Origin: Mycobacterium senriense
GTDB lineage: Bacteria; Actinomycetota; Actinomycetes; Mycobacteriales; Mycobacteriaceae
Length of the DNA: 64,000 nucleotides
Direction of reading: 5' to 3'
Assembly: GCF_019668465.1 (NCBI RefSeq)
Contig: NZ_AP024828.1
Span: forward strand, 2,852,001 to 2,916,000
Part shown: positions 8,064 through 17,737 of the stretch, piece after piece
Layout of the letters: the number at the start of each line of letters is the position of its first letter
Numbering within the stretch: position 1 is the first letter of the stretch
Translations under genes and position numbers: made by a program
Notes under the pieces: generated by a model
The model's input: the letters and a program-made list of their open reading frames with translations, nothing else
The model's database searches: none
Told to the model about the DNA's origin: nothing

Positions 8064-9209
8064 ATGACCAACGACGTCGCCATCATCGGTGTCGGCCTGC
8101 ACCCGTTCGGCCGGTTCGAGAAGACCGCGATGCAGATGGGCGCCGAGGCCGTCCAGCTCGCGCTCAAAGACGCCGGCGTGGACTGGAAGGACATCCAGTT
8201 CGGCTTCGGAGGCAGCTACGAGGTCTCCAATCCCGACGCGGTGACGCGCCTGGTCGGGCTGACCGGCATCACGTTCACCAACGTGTTCAACGCCTGCGCC
8301 ACCTCGGCCAGTGCCATTCAGCAGACCGCCGACACCATCCGGCTGGGCAAGTACGACATCGGCATCGCGATCGGGCTCGACAAGCACCCGCGGGGCGCCT
8401 TCACCGACGACCCGGCCAAGCTGGCGCTGCCCCAGTGGTACGCCAACAACGGCCAGTTCGTCACCACCAAGTTCTTCGGGATGAAGGCCAACAAGTACAT
8501 CCACGACCACAACATCTCGCAGGAGACGCTGGCGCGGGTGGCCAACAAGAACTTCCGCAATGGTGCGCTGAACCCGAATGCCTTCCGGCGCAAAGAGATC
8601 TCCGTCGAGGAGATCCTCAAGTCGCCCGCGCTGAACTACCCGTTGACGCAGTACATGTTCTGCGCGCCGGACGAGGGGGCCGCCGCGGTCGTCATGTGTC
8701 GCGCGGATATGGCCGAGAAGTTCACCGACAAGCCGGTTTACGTGCGCGCCTGCGAGATTCGGACCCGGCGCTTCGGTGCCTACGAGGTGCACGCCACGTC
8801 GGCGCCGGTGGACGAGGACGCGTCACCGACGGTGTATGCCGCCAAGGCCGCCTACGAGGCGGCCGGCATCGGCCCAGAGGACGTCGACGTCGCGCAGCTG
8901 CAGGACACCGATGCCGGCGCCGAGGTGATCCACATGGCCGAGACCGGTCTGTGCGCGGACGGCGAGCAGGAGAAGCTGCTGGCCGACGGCGCCACCGAGA
9001 TTCACGGCTCGATGCCCGTCAACACCGACGGCGGACTGATCGCCAACGGCGAGCCGATCGGCGCGTCGGGCCTGCGGCAGATGCACGAACTGGTGCGGCA
9101 GTTGCGCGGCGAGGCGGGGGAGCGTCAGGTGCCCGGCAACCCGCGCGTCGGGCTGGCCCAGGTGTACGGCGCGCCCGGCACCGCGTCGGCGACCATTCTG
9201 TCGCGCTGA
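8064..9209 (+). CDS. Thiolase-like lipid-transfer (SCP-x type) protein
   Basis: This 381-residue thiolase-fold protein keeps the N-terminal cysteine (FNACATSASAI, ~residue 77). Where true thiolases have GHPxGATG it has NGEPIGASG, so His is replaced by Glu. The C-terminal CxGGG acid/base cysteine is absent (the segment reads VYGAPGTASA). It is therefore unlikely to be a standard thiolase and resembles Ltp-type retro-aldolases that act with a DUF35 partner. That partner is encoded just upstream. A ribosome site CAGGAGG (8051-8057) precedes ATG 8064. The acyl-CoA substrate is unknown. Confidence 0.88.
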   Translation: MTNDVAIIGVGLHPFGRFEKTAMQMGAEAVQLALKDAGVDWKDIQFGFGGSYEVSNPDAVTRLVGLTGITFTNVFNACATSASAIQQTADTIRLGKYDIGIAIGLDKHPRGAFTDDPAKLALPQWYANNGQFVTTKFFGMKANKYIHDHNISQETLARVANKNFRNGALNPNAFRRKEISVEEILKSPALNYPLTQYMFCAPDEGAAAVVMCRADMAEKFTDKPVYVRACEIRTRRFGAYEVHATSAPVDEDASPTVYAAKAAYEAAGIGPEDVDVAQLQDTDAGAEVIHMAETGLCADGEQEKLLADGATEIHGSMPVNTDGGLIANGEPIGASGLRQMHELVRQLRGEAGERQVPGNPRVGLAQVYGAPGTASATILSR

Positions 9210-9226
9210 ACCGCCTGAGCCCCAGG

Positions 9227-10876
9227 CTAAATCGCCGGCCCCAGGAGGTCGTCCGCGTCGCGGATGATGTAACCGTAGCCCTGCTCGGCCAAGAAGCGCT
9301 GCCGGTGCGCGGCGTACTCGGCGTCCAGGCTGTCGCGCGCCACCACGGAATAGAAAATGGCGCCGCCACCGTCGGACTTGGGTCGCAGCAGCCGGCCCAG
9401 CCGTTGCGCCTCCTCCTGGCGTGAGCCGAACGTTCCCGAAACCTGCACGGCCACAGAGGCTTCCGGTAGGTCGATGGAGAAGTTCGCGACCTTGGAGACC
9501 ACCAGGGTGGACAGCTCGCCGCGCCGGAACGCGTCGAACAGCTCTTCGCGTTCCTTGGTCCGGGTCGACCCCTGGATCACCGGGGCGTCCAGCTCGGCGC
9601 CGAGCTCGTCGAGCTGATCGAGGTAGGCGCCGATCACCAGCGTCTGCTCACCGGGATGCTTCGCCAGGATCGATTTGACCACAGCGATTTTGGTGTGGAC
9701 CGTCGAGCACAGCTTGTACCGTTCTTCGGGCTCGGAGGTGGCGTACAGCATCCGCTCGTTGTCCGTCATGGTGACCCGCACCTCGACGCACTCCGCCGGC
9801 GCGATCCACCCCTGCGCCTCGATGTCCTTCCACGGCGCGTCATAGCGTTTCGGGCCGATCAGCGAGAACACGTCACCCTCGCGGCCGTCCTCGCGGACCA
9901 GCGTGGCGGTCAGGCCCAGGCGCCGCTTGGACTGCAGATCGGCGGTCATCCGAAACACCGGTGCCGGCAACAGATGGACCTCGTCGTAGATGATCAGCCC
10001 CCAGTCCCGGCTGTCGAACAGCTCCAGGTGCCGGTACTCGCCCTTGGTGCGCCGGGTGATCATCTGATACGTCGAAATGGTGACCGGCCGGATCTCCTTG
10101 CGCTCACCGGAGTATTCGCCGATCTCCTCCTCGGTGAGCGACGTGCGCGCGATCAGCTCGCGCTTCCATTGCCGCGCCGCGACGATATTGGTGACCAGAA
10201 TCAGCGTCGTCGCACCGGCTTTCGCCATGGCGGCGGCGCCCACCAGCGTCTTGCCCGCGCCGCACGGAAGCACCACCACCCCCGAGCCGCCGGACCAGAA
10301 CGAGTCGGTGGCCATCTGCTGATAGTCACGCAGGTGCCAGCCGTCCTGGGCCAGGCTGATCGGATGCGCTTCGCCGTCGACGTAGCCAGCGAGATCCTCT
10401 GCGGGCCAACCGATTTTGAGCAGCATCTGCTTGACGCGGCCGCGTTCGCTGGGGTGGACGATGACGGTGTCGTCGTCGATCCGGGCGCCGAGCATCGGGG
10501 CGATCTTCTTGTTGCGCAGCACCTCTTCGAGCACCGCGCGATCCAGGCTCACCAGCGTCAGGCCGTGCGCGGGGTTCTTCACCAGTTGCAGGCGGCCGTA
10601 GCGGGCCATGGTGTCGACGATGTCGACCAGCAGCGGCTGCGGCACCGCGTAGCGCGAGAAGCTCACCAGCGCGTCGACTACCTGCTCGGCGTCATGACCG
10701 GCGGCGCGGGCGTTCCACAGCGCCAGCGGGGTGATGCGGTAGGTGTGTACGTGCTCGGGCGCGCGCTCCAGCTCGGCGAATGGCGCGATGGCGGCACGCG
10801 CCGCGCCGGCCTGGTCGTGGTCCACCTCGAGCAGCACCGTCTTATCCGACTGCACGATCAACGGTCCGTCAGACAT
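9227..10876 (-). CDS. ercc3: XPB-type DNA repair helicase (ERCC3 homologue)
   Basis: This 549-residue superfamily-2 helicase keeps the whole XPB order: an N-terminal damage-recognition region, Walker A CGAGKT (~205-210), DEVH box (298-301) and GLTATLVRED motif III/RED (~321-330). A C-terminal helicase domain ends with motif VI QEEAQRLGRLLRPK. Mycobacterial XPB unwinds DNA 3'-5' and is implicated in nucleotide excision repair or transcription-linked processing. ATG 10876 gives a protein close to the ~542-residue M. tuberculosis form. A GTG four codons earlier is possible but sits almost on its ribosome site. The partner gene lies 52 bases upstream on the same strand. Confidence 0.94.
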   Translation of the reverse strand: MSDGPLIVQSDKTVLLEVDHDQAGAARAAIAPFAELERAPEHVHTYRITPLALWNARAAGHDAEQVVDALVSFSRYAVPQPLLVDIVDTMARYGRLQLVKNPAHGLTLVSLDRAVLEEVLRNKKIAPMLGARIDDDTVIVHPSERGRVKQMLLKIGWPAEDLAGYVDGEAHPISLAQDGWHLRDYQQMATDSFWSGGSGVVVLPCGAGKTLVGAAAMAKAGATTLILVTNIVAARQWKRELIARTSLTEEEIGEYSGERKEIRPVTISTYQMITRRTKGEYRHLELFDSRDWGLIIYDEVHLLPAPVFRMTADLQSKRRLGLTATLVREDGREGDVFSLIGPKRYDAPWKDIEAQGWIAPAECVEVRVTMTDNERMLYATSEPEERYKLCSTVHTKIAVVKSILAKHPGEQTLVIGAYLDQLDELGAELDAPVIQGSTRTKEREELFDAFRRGELSTLVVSKVANFSIDLPEASVAVQVSGTFGSRQEEAQRLGRLLRPKSDGGGAIFYSVVARDSLDAEYAAHRQRFLAEQGYGYIIRDADDLLGPAI

Positions 10877-10928
10877 CGTCAGCGCCACTCCTCCTCGTCT
10901 GTGTTCACGTCGGCGGGTATGCCAACCA

Positions 10929-13187
10929 TTATCGGGCGGTGGCCGACACGACCGACGTGATGCGGTGGATGGCGAAGTCACGCAGCCGCCCGGACGCCGA
11001 ATCGAAGGCGACCAGCTGACCGCCTTTGATGGTGATCGGCGACACCACTCGCTGGGTGGCCACGCCCGCCGCATCCAGATAACCGATCACCAGGGTGTCT
11101 TGTTCCTTGGCCGCGCGCTGCAACTGGGTCATGGTGACGGCGGGATCGACGCGGATATTGCCGAACGGTGCGGCAGTCACCTTGCGCAGCACCGCCACCA
11201 CCGCGTTGAGGCTTTCGCTGTTGGGACGCCGAACCGGGCGATACGGGCGGCGCTGCTGCGGTGTGGCCACCCGGGCGCCGCGCGGACGCACGTCGACGAT
11301 GGCGCCGGACGAATCCTCGGCCGCCGGAGCAAAGCCCGCGGCGCGCAACGCGACGAGCACCTCGCCGATGGGCGCCGGCGACACCGCGACCGTCGGCGCC
11401 AGCGCGCGCAACTGCACCTCTTCGGTCGCCGGCGCGGCCACGGCCTGCGCCAGCAGCGCGGGGTCCTCGCAACGCACGAACGACGCGGCCATGCCGATCC
11501 GCAGCTGCCCATGCCGCCGCGCGACATCGTCGATCATATAGGTAAGCCCTTGCGGCACCGGCGTTTTGGAATGCTTGGCGAACAGGGAATGCATCCAGTC
11601 GCGGGTCTTGCCGACATCGAGTGCGTGCCGAATCGACTGCTCGCTGACGCGGTACACCATCGCGGTGCCGGCCGATTCGACGGTGGCAACGACGGCGAGC
11701 TGCTCGGCCAGGTCGCGTTCCAACGGTCCCGGCACGACCACGGTCAAATCCGCTTGCACCAGGAAGTGGTCGACCGGCTTTGGCAGGGCCCGGTTCATCG
11801 CCTCGATCGCGGTCTGCGGATCCCCGTCGTCGTCGAGCAGCGCCCGCCCGGGCGTGCTGATCGCCCCGCGGCCCACCAGGCCCAGGGCATTGCTCTCGGC
11901 GAGCAGGTCCCCGACGGGTCCGGGCTGCAACCGCTTCGCCCAACGCGGACGCCGCCAGATCAGCGCCGCGGAGGCTGCCGCCGGGCTGACGCCGGCGCCG
12001 GGGGACAGCTCGGCCAGCATGCCGAGCAACAGCCGGCGATCCAGCGGTGCGGCCGTGGAGTACAGCCCGTCGGTGAGGGCGCCGTAGGGCTTGGCGTCGG
12101 GCCCGCGGCTGCCGATCAGCGCCGGGCGGCCGGGAAGGTCGAGCCAACTGCTCGCCAACAGCTGCCAGCGTTCGGCCGCCGACATGGCGGTGTAGCGGTC
12201 GGTGGCGACGGTCGGCGCCCAGTACGGCGCCTCGCCGGTGACCGGCTCGGGGTCGGGCATGCCGCTGGCGATCAATCCGGCCGCGGCCGCGACTTCGAGG
12301 ATCAACCCCAGCCGCGACTCCTCGATGCCGGTCACCTTGCTCAGCCGCTTGACGTCACGAATGCCGAGCCCGCCGCTGCGCAGCTCGGAAACCGGTGCGG
12401 TGGAAAGCGTTTCAAGCAGAACGTCGACCTCGTGCAGCAAGTCGATGACGGCCCCGGCGGCCGCCGCGTCGGCGTCGTCGGCCGTGGTCGTCGACACCAC
12501 CGGGTCGGGTGCGGTCAGCTGCATGGGACCGGGCTGCTCGCCGCGCAGCACTTGTCCGACGTGACGGGGCAGGATCACCGTCTCGGCGTCGATGCGCCGC
12601 AGCAACCCCATGGCCAGCAGCTGGGGCACCGGCCGGTCGGCGGGCGCACCGGGCGCGACGTCGTGGGTGCGGCCCATCGGGGAGCCCTCGAGAAGCTTCT
12701 CCAACACCTCGAGCTGCGCCTCGTTGAGGTCGTCGATCAGACCGGCGATCTCCTCGGCGCTGCGCGAGGTGTCCTCGAGGACGACCTGGCCCGGATGCCA
12801 CGGCATTCCCGTCGCGGCGTCGGCAGCCACCCGCAGCGCGGCCTCGCCCCAGACCAGGGCGCGTTGCCGGAGGTCGTCCACGGCGTCGAGTACGTCGGAT
12901 TCGGGGGCGCGGTCATCGATCAGCGCCAGCAGCTTCGCCGTGGGCACCGGCTCCGCGTCGGCCTGCAGCACCAGCAGCGCGTCGAGAACGGCCAGGCGCA
13001 GGAAGTCGAGGTCGTCGGTGCCGGCCTTGATCGACTGGCGGGCCTGGGCGCGCGCGGCCAGTGCGGCGATGCTGCCGGGTGGCGGCTGGGCGAGGTCCGG
13101 CCGCAATTCCAACAGTCGGATCAGCCGCTCATCGGATAACTCGGCCAGCCAAGACCCCAGCGGTATATCCGGGGTGTTGTCGGTCAT
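10929..13187 (-). CDS. Helicase-associated protein (XPB/Ssl2-like N-terminal domain, Rv0862c type)
   Basis: This 752-residue protein is conserved next to XPB in mycobacteria. The N-terminal ~180 residues are leucine-rich alpha-helical ([24 protein letters not shown]). The middle matches the XPB/Ssl2-like helicase-associated family in general character. The C-terminal ~90 residues ([20 protein letters not shown], then [18 protein letters not shown]) read like a WYL ligand-sensing module. No Walker motifs are present, so it is not itself a helicase. Conserved adjacency on the same strand suggests it assists or regulates the XPB helicase. The start is ATG 13187; no better downstream start is evident. 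Confidence 0.88.
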   Translation of the reverse strand: MTDNTPDIPLGSWLAELSDERLIRLLELRPDLAQPPPGSIAALAARAQARQSIKAGTDDLDFLRLAVLDALLVLQADAEPVPTAKLLALIDDRAPESDVLDAVDDLRQRALVWGEAALRVAADAATGMPWHPGQVVLEDTSRSAEEIAGLIDDLNEAQLEVLEKLLEGSPMGRTHDVAPGAPADRPVPQLLAMGLLRRIDAETVILPRHVGQVLRGEQPGPMQLTAPDPVVSTTTADDADAAAAGAVIDLLHEVDVLLETLSTAPVSELRSGGLGIRDVKRLSKVTGIEESRLGLILEVAAAAGLIASGMPDPEPVTGEAPYWAPTVATDRYTAMSAAERWQLLASSWLDLPGRPALIGSRGPDAKPYGALTDGLYSTAAPLDRRLLLGMLAELSPGAGVSPAAASAALIWRRPRWAKRLQPGPVGDLLAESNALGLVGRGAISTPGRALLDDDGDPQTAIEAMNRALPKPVDHFLVQADLTVVVPGPLERDLAEQLAVVATVESAGTAMVYRVSEQSIRHALDVGKTRDWMHSLFAKHSKTPVPQGLTYMIDDVARRHGQLRIGMAASFVRCEDPALLAQAVAAPATEEVQLRALAPTVAVSPAPIGEVLVALRAAGFAPAAEDSSGAIVDVRPRGARVATPQQRRPYRPVRRPNSESLNAVVAVLRKVTAAPFGNIRVDPAVTMTQLQRAAKEQDTLVIGYLDAAGVATQRVVSPITIKGGQLVAFDSASGRLRDFAIHRITSVVSATAR

Positions 13188-13330
13188 TGCTGACCAGCGT
13201 AAAGCAGGCCGCGGGTACCGAGCAGAGCTCGGCGAGTGATCGCATCACCAGGCCGGTGACCATCGGCGCTGAGGGCCGCGCGTCCGCCAACCCCGGTCTT
13301 GCGCCACATGCTGTGGGGCCACCTGTAAGA

Positions 13331-13540
13331 ATGGACCTCGTGGCTGACACTGCTGAGGGCAAAGCCCGCAAGACCAAGTATGTCGACAACGGCTGGCCGA
13401 CGACGGACCCCGACGACCATGCGGTCAGTGAGCTCGTGACCGATCGCACGGGTGCGCTGTCGCCCTTCGGCGAGCTGGAGTTCCCGCTGCCCTCCACCGA
13501 TCTGCCCTACGTGCACCCGGTCACCGCCGTCAATCGGTAG
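13331..13540 (+). CDS. Conserved small hypothetical protein (Rv0863 type)
   Basis: This 69-residue acidic protein is conserved at this site in mycobacteria and has no known domain. It contains [20 protein letters not shown] and a C-terminal [19 protein letters not shown] segment with several prolines, and no membrane segment or cysteine. ATG 13331 was preferred; GTG 13340 is an alternative start. The stop is eight bases before moaC, so it is probably the first cistron of the moaC-mog-moaE transcript. A role in molybdopterin synthesis is suggested only by position. Confidence 0.75.
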   Translation: MDLVADTAEGKARKTKYVDNGWPTTDPDDHAVSELVTDRTGALSPFGELEFPLPSTDLPYVHPVTAVNR

Positions 13541-13548
13541 GCCGCCCA

Positions 13549-14079
13549 ATGGCTAAGGCCCCTGAGGCCTCCGAAGCCTCGGCGAGCCGGGCATCGGCAG
13601 ACTCCGGCTCGGGCGCCCTGTCACACCTGGACGATCACGGGGCGGCGCACATGGTCGACGTCAGCGAGAAGGCAGCCAGCAAGCGGACCGCGGTCGCTGC
13701 CGGCGTCCTGCGCACGTCGGCACAAGTGGTCGGGCTGATCTCGACCCGCGGCCTGCCGAAGGGCGATGCGCTGGCCACCGCGCGGATAGCCGGCATCCAG
13801 GCCGCGAAGCGCACCAGCGACCTCATCCCGCTTTGTCATCAACTCGCGCTCACGGGGGTCGACATCGACTTCACCGTGGGCGAGTCTGAGATCGAGATCA
13901 TCGCAACGGTCCGAAGCACCGACCGCACGGGGGTGGAGATGGAAGCGCTGACGGCCGTTAGCGTCGCGGGCCTGACGCTCTACGACATGATCAAAGCGGT
14001 AGACCCGGCGGCGCGAATCGACGACATTCGAGTGCTGCGCAAAGAAGGCGGCAAAACCGGAAGGTGGGCGCGCCCATGA
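13549..14079 (+). CDS. moaC: Cyclic pyranopterin monophosphate synthase MoaC
   Basis: This 176-residue protein converts the 3',8-cyclo-GTP product of MoaA to cPMP, the first stable molybdopterin intermediate, in the cytosol. Visible family motifs are the substrate-binding [15 protein letters not shown] segment and the catalytic [21 protein letters not shown] segment, including the conserved Lys of DMIKAVD. The N-terminal ~25 residues are an Ala/Ser-rich extension beyond the usual ~160-residue core. A start at the later Met ([10 protein letters not shown], ~residue 35) would match bacterial MoaC more tightly. The gene overlaps mog by four bases (ATGA). Confidence 0.95.
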   Translation: MAKAPEASEASASRASADSGSGALSHLDDHGAAHMVDVSEKAASKRTAVAAGVLRTSAQVVGLISTRGLPKGDALATARIAGIQAAKRTSDLIPLCHQLALTGVDIDFTVGESEIEIIATVRSTDRTGVEMEALTAVSVAGLTLYDMIKAVDPAARIDDIRVLRKEGGKTGRWARP

Positions 14080-14558
14080 GTTCCCGTTCAGCCCGCATCA
14101 TCATCGCCTCGACCCGCGCGTCATCGGGCGTGTACGACGACCGCTGCGGCCCGATCATCGCCGAATGGCTGACTGAGCGGGGCTTTTCGGATGTGCAGCC
14201 GGAGGTGGTCGCCGACGGGCCGCCGGTCGGTGACGCGCTGCGCACCGCGATCGACGCCGAGGTCGACGTCATCATCACCTCCGGTGGCACCGGCATCTCG
14301 CCCAGCGACAGCACACCGGACCAGACCGTGGCCGTCGTCGACTACATGGTCCCGGGGCTGGCGGAAGCGATCCGCCAGTCGGGCCTGCCCAAGGTGCCGA
14401 CGTCGGTGCTGTCGCGCGGGGTGTGCGGTGTGGCCGGCCAGACGCTGATCGTCAACCTGCCGGGTTCGCCCGGAGGGGTGCGCGACGGCCTCGGCGTGCT
14501 CGCCGGTGTGCTCGACCACGCGCTCGACCAGCTCGCCGGTAAAGATCACCAGCGATGA
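14076..14558 (+). CDS. mog: Molybdopterin adenylyltransferase / MoaB-Mog family protein
   Basis: This 160-residue MoCF_biosynth-fold protein has the molybdopterin-binding [11 protein letters not shown] motif (~residues 69-79). The [15 protein letters not shown] motif near the C-terminus is typical of the MogA/MoaB group. It adenylylates molybdopterin ahead of metal insertion. The start ATG 14076 overlaps the moaC TGA, and its own stop overlaps the moaE start by four bases, so the three genes are translationally coupled. M. tuberculosis has the same order (moaC2-mog-moaE2). Confidence 0.93.
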   Translation: MSSRSARIIIASTRASSGVYDDRCGPIIAEWLTERGFSDVQPEVVADGPPVGDALRTAIDAEVDVIITSGGTGISPSDSTPDQTVAVVDYMVPGLAEAIRQSGLPKVPTSVLSRGVCGVAGQTLIVNLPGSPGGVRDGLGVLAGVLDHALDQLAGKDHQR

Positions 14559-14980
14559 CGCTCGTCGTGCGCGCCGCCATGACCGAGCGCCCGATTTCGC
14601 TGGCCGAGCACGAAGAATTGGTGGGCCATCAGTCGGCCGGGGCGATCGTCGGGTTCGTCGGCGTGATCCGCGACCACGACGGCGGACGGCGGGTGGTGCG
14701 ACTGGAGTATTCGGCGCACCCGTCGGCCGAGCAGGTCATCGCCGACGTGGTGGCCGATGTGGCCGAGCAGGCCAGCGGCGTGCGTGCCGTCGCCGCCAGC
14801 CACCGGATCGGCGCGCTGCGCATCGGAGAGGCCGCCCTGGTGGCGGCCGTCGCCGCCGACCACCGGCAGGCGGCGTTCGCCACCTGTGCGCACCTGGTGG
14901 ACACCATCAAGGCGCGGCTACCGGTGTGGAAGCACCAATACTTCGCCGACGGCACCGAGGAATGGGTGGGCTCGGCCTGA
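14555..14980 (+). CDS. moaE: Molybdopterin synthase catalytic subunit MoaE
   Basis: This 141-residue large subunit of molybdopterin synthase receives sulfur from thiocarboxylated MoaD to form the dithiolene of molybdopterin. Family features visible are the [16 protein letters not shown] segment, [10 protein letters not shown], the [14 protein letters not shown] segment, and a C-terminal [16 protein letters not shown] containing the catalytic Lys. Its start overlaps mog. The MoaD partner (16372-16662) is encoded on the other strand, beyond rpfA. It ends 70 bases before the bidirectional hairpin at 15051. Confidence 0.95.
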   Translation: MTLVVRAAMTERPISLAEHEELVGHQSAGAIVGFVGVIRDHDGGRRVVRLEYSAHPSAEQVIADVVADVAEQASGVRAVAASHRIGALRIGEAALVAAVAADHRQAAFATCAHLVDTIKARLPVWKHQYFADGTEEWVGSA

Positions 14981-15050
14981 CGCCGTAGTCACGTCCGCCT
15001 TACATCGGCCTGCCTGACGCCGGCCACCGGAATGGTGCGCCGTGCCCGAC

Positions 15051-15080
15051 ACGCCCCGAACAGGAGGGTTTTCGGGGCGT
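15051..15080. terminator. Bidirectional hairpin between moaE and rpfA
   Basis: A perfect 10-base stem (ACGCCCCGAA at 15051-15060, TTCGGGGCGT at 15071-15080) with a 10-base loop. It lies between two convergent genes that stop at 14980 and 15097. It has only a short T tract, as is common for mycobacterial terminators. Confidence 0.75.
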
Positions 15081-15096
15081 GCGGGGGGTGTGGGGG

Positions 15097-15960
<864 letters not shown>

Positions 15961-15963
15961 TCA

Positions 15964-16156
15964 CGCGCCTGCGAGGTCAGCTGTCGGGTTCGGGTTGGAG
16001 AGGCCACCCGGCCGGCGTAGTCGTCGTGCGAGACGACGCCGGCTTCACCCCTAGGAGCCGCGAGCGGCCCCAATCCGATCACGGTGGACCGGGTGGGTCC
16101 CCCGTCTCCATCCATGTTGTTCGGTGGCCCCCGCCTATTGGATGGAGCTCGGCGCG
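15964..16156 (-). ncRNA. ydaO/yuaA-type c-di-AMP riboswitch in the rpfA leader
   Basis: On the minus strand the rpfA leader contains, in order, the conserved blocks of the ydaO family: GGCGGGGGCCACCGAA, a GGGGGACCCA block, TAGGGGTGAAGCC, CCAACCCGAACCCGACAGC, and TGACCTCGCAGGCGCG. Closing arms CGCGCC (16156-16151) and GGCGCG (15969-15964) give a P1 helix. The RNA ends about 28 bases before the rpfA ATG. This class binds c-di-AMP and usually lowers expression of cell-wall hydrolase genes. rpfA leaders of actinobacteria are a known location, so rpfA output is probably tied to the c-di-AMP level. Confidence 0.85.
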
Positions 16157-16352
16157 ATAGGGAGGGGAGGTCCGCCAATCGGGACGGCTGGCGAGCCTTC
16201 GGAGACGGTAACGGTTTCTGTTGGTCTCGTCACGTCTTGCGAAACCCGGCGTTTCCCTCCCGGCCATTCGCGAAAACCGCAGGAACACATAGTGTTTGCG
16301 CAGGTCAACATGCGCGATATCGGAGCGTGATCGCGCCGTTATCAATCCGTTA

Positions 16353-16368
16353 CGTGAGATAACTCACA
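16353..16368. promoter_or_regulatory. CRP-like (cAMP receptor) binding site upstream of rpfA
   Basis: CGTGA-gataac-TCACA differs from the TGTGA-N6-TCACA palindrome by one base. It lies about 200 bases upstream of the riboswitch start, just after the moaD stop. In M. tuberculosis rpfA is a recognised target of the CRP protein Rv3676, and the site position here agrees. It should act on the rpfA promoter that lies between it and the aptamer. Confidence 0.7.
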
Positions 16369-16371
16369 GTT

Positions 16372-16662
16372 TCAGCCGCCAGAAAAGGGCGGTAGAACAT
16401 CGATCGTGTCACCGGTTTGCAACGCCGCGGTCTCGTCGCGGACGGCGATCCCGTCGCGCAGGTACGAGCATCGGGTTAGCACGGTGGCCAGGCGAGACCC
16501 CTGGGCGCCGAGCCGCTCGACCAGCTCGCCGACCGTGGTGCCGGGGCGCAGCACCACCGTTTCCGACTCGACACCCGCGGCCGCGCGGGCGGCCGCGAAG
16601 TAGCGCACCGTCACCTGGATTCCGCTGGCTTGGACAGGGGTCTGTCCCGTCGGGCTAGCCAC
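16372..16662 (-). CDS. moaD: Molybdopterin synthase sulfur carrier MoaD
   Basis: This 96-residue ubiquitin-fold protein ends in the required Gly-Gly (PPFSGG), whose C-terminal thiocarboxylate donates sulfur to MoaE. The core reads VTVRYFAAARAAAG, PGTTVGELVERLG, then TGDTIDVLPPFSGG, as in MoaD/ThiS. A 12-residue Ser/Thr/Gln-rich N-terminal extension precedes the first strand. It overlaps the 3' end of moaA by eight bases on the same strand, so the two are translationally coupled. Expected partner: MoaE at 14555-14980. Confidence 0.94.
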   Translation of the reverse strand: MASPTGQTPVQASGIQVTVRYFAAARAAAGVESETVVLRPGTTVGELVERLGAQGSRLATVLTRCSYLRDGIAVRDETAALQTGDTIDVLPPFSGG

Positions 16663-17737
16663 CGATCGCGCTCATCGGACGATCGGGCTGGATGAAGTTC
16701 GGGTCGTTGATGCCGTGACCGGCGGGCTTGCCCCACATCGCGGTGCGCCACGCCGCCTCGATCGCGTCGTCGGGTGCGCCGCTGCGCAGCAGGCCGCGCA
16801 GGTCGGTCTCCTGCTCGGCGAACAGGCAGCTGCGGATCTGGCCGTCGGCCGTCAACCGGGTCCGGTCACACGCCCCGCAGAAGGCGTGCGAGACCGATGC
16901 GATGACGCCGACCTTGCCGCTCGGCGTGCCCGGGCCAGTGTCCACCAGCCACAGCTCGGCGGGGGCCGATCCGCGCGGCGCCGGGTCGGGCCGCAGCCGG
17001 AAGTGCGGGCGCAGCGCCGCCAGCACGTCGTCGGCGCTCAACGCCGCGTCCCGTCGCCATTGGTGCCCGGCATCCAGCGGCATCTGCTCGATGACGCGCA
17101 ACTGGTAGCCGCGCTCCAGACAGAACCGCAACAGCCCCACCACGTCCTCGCGGCCGGTGCCGGGATCGAGCACGGCGTTCACCTTGACCGGCGTCAGGCC
17201 GGCCTCATGGGCACCGGCCAGGCCGGCCAGCACGTCGGCGAGCCGGTCGCGGCGGGTGATGGCAGCGAAATTCTTCCGGTCCACGCTGTCCAGTGAGACG
17301 TTGACCCGGTTCAGGCCGGCCGCCGCGAGTCCGGCGGCGCGCCGCGCCAGCCCGACACCGTTGGTGGTCAGCGAGATCTCGGGGCGCGGCTGCAGGTCGG
17401 CGGCCGCGGCGACCACCTCTTCGAGGTGGCGCGCCAGCAGGGGTTCGCCGCCGGTGAACCGCACGCTGGTCACCCCCAGCCGGGTGACCGCGATGCGCAT
17501 CAGCCTGGCCAGCTCGTCGGCGCTGAGCAGTTGTTCGCCCGGCAGCCAGTTCAGGCCTTCCGCGGGCATGCAGTAGTTGCACCGCAGGTTGCAGCGGTCG
17601 GTCAGCGACACCCGCAGATCGGTGGCGACCCGCCCGTAGGTATCCACCAGCGGGCCGGTGGTCGGCGCGTCCGCGGGTACGGCCGGGCCGCCATCGCGGC
17701 TCGGCACCGTCGGGACGCCCAGCGTCGTCAGGGTCAT
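16655..17737 (-). CDS. moaA: GTP 3',8-cyclase MoaA
   Basis: This 360-residue radical-SAM enzyme makes the first step of molybdenum-cofactor synthesis, converting GTP to 3',8-cyclo-7,8-dihydro-GTP. The N-terminal cluster motif is C49-N-L-R-C53-N-Y-C56, with the SAM-binding VRFTGGEPLL following. The second 4Fe-4S cluster is signalled by FCGACDRTRLTADGQIRSCLF near the C-terminus, and the chain ends in the conserved Gly-Gly (SAIGG). ATG 17737 overlaps the TGA of the upstream YccF gene by four bases. Longer in-frame starts upstream lie inside that gene and were rejected. Confidence 0.96.
   Translation of the reverse strand: MTLTTLGVPTVPSRDGGPAVPADAPTTGPLVDTYGRVATDLRVSLTDRCNLRCNYCMPAEGLNWLPGEQLLSADELARLMRIAVTRLGVTSVRFTGGEPLLARHLEEVVAAAADLQPRPEISLTTNGVGLARRAAGLAAAGLNRVNVSLDSVDRKNFAAITRRDRLADVLAGLAGAHEAGLTPVKVNAVLDPGTGREDVVGLLRFCLERGYQLRVIEQMPLDAGHQWRRDAALSADDVLAALRPHFRLRPDPAPRGSAPAELWLVDTGPGTPSGKVGVIASVSHAFCGACDRTRLTADGQIRSCLFAEQETDLRGLLRSGAPDDAIEAAWRTAMWGKPAGHGINDPNFIQPDRPMSAIGG

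Noticed and set aside
10743..13139. Plus-strand frame of 798 codons opposite the helicase-associated gene
   Set aside because: Composition is Arg/His/Gly-rich without any domain, and it covers two real minus-strand genes.
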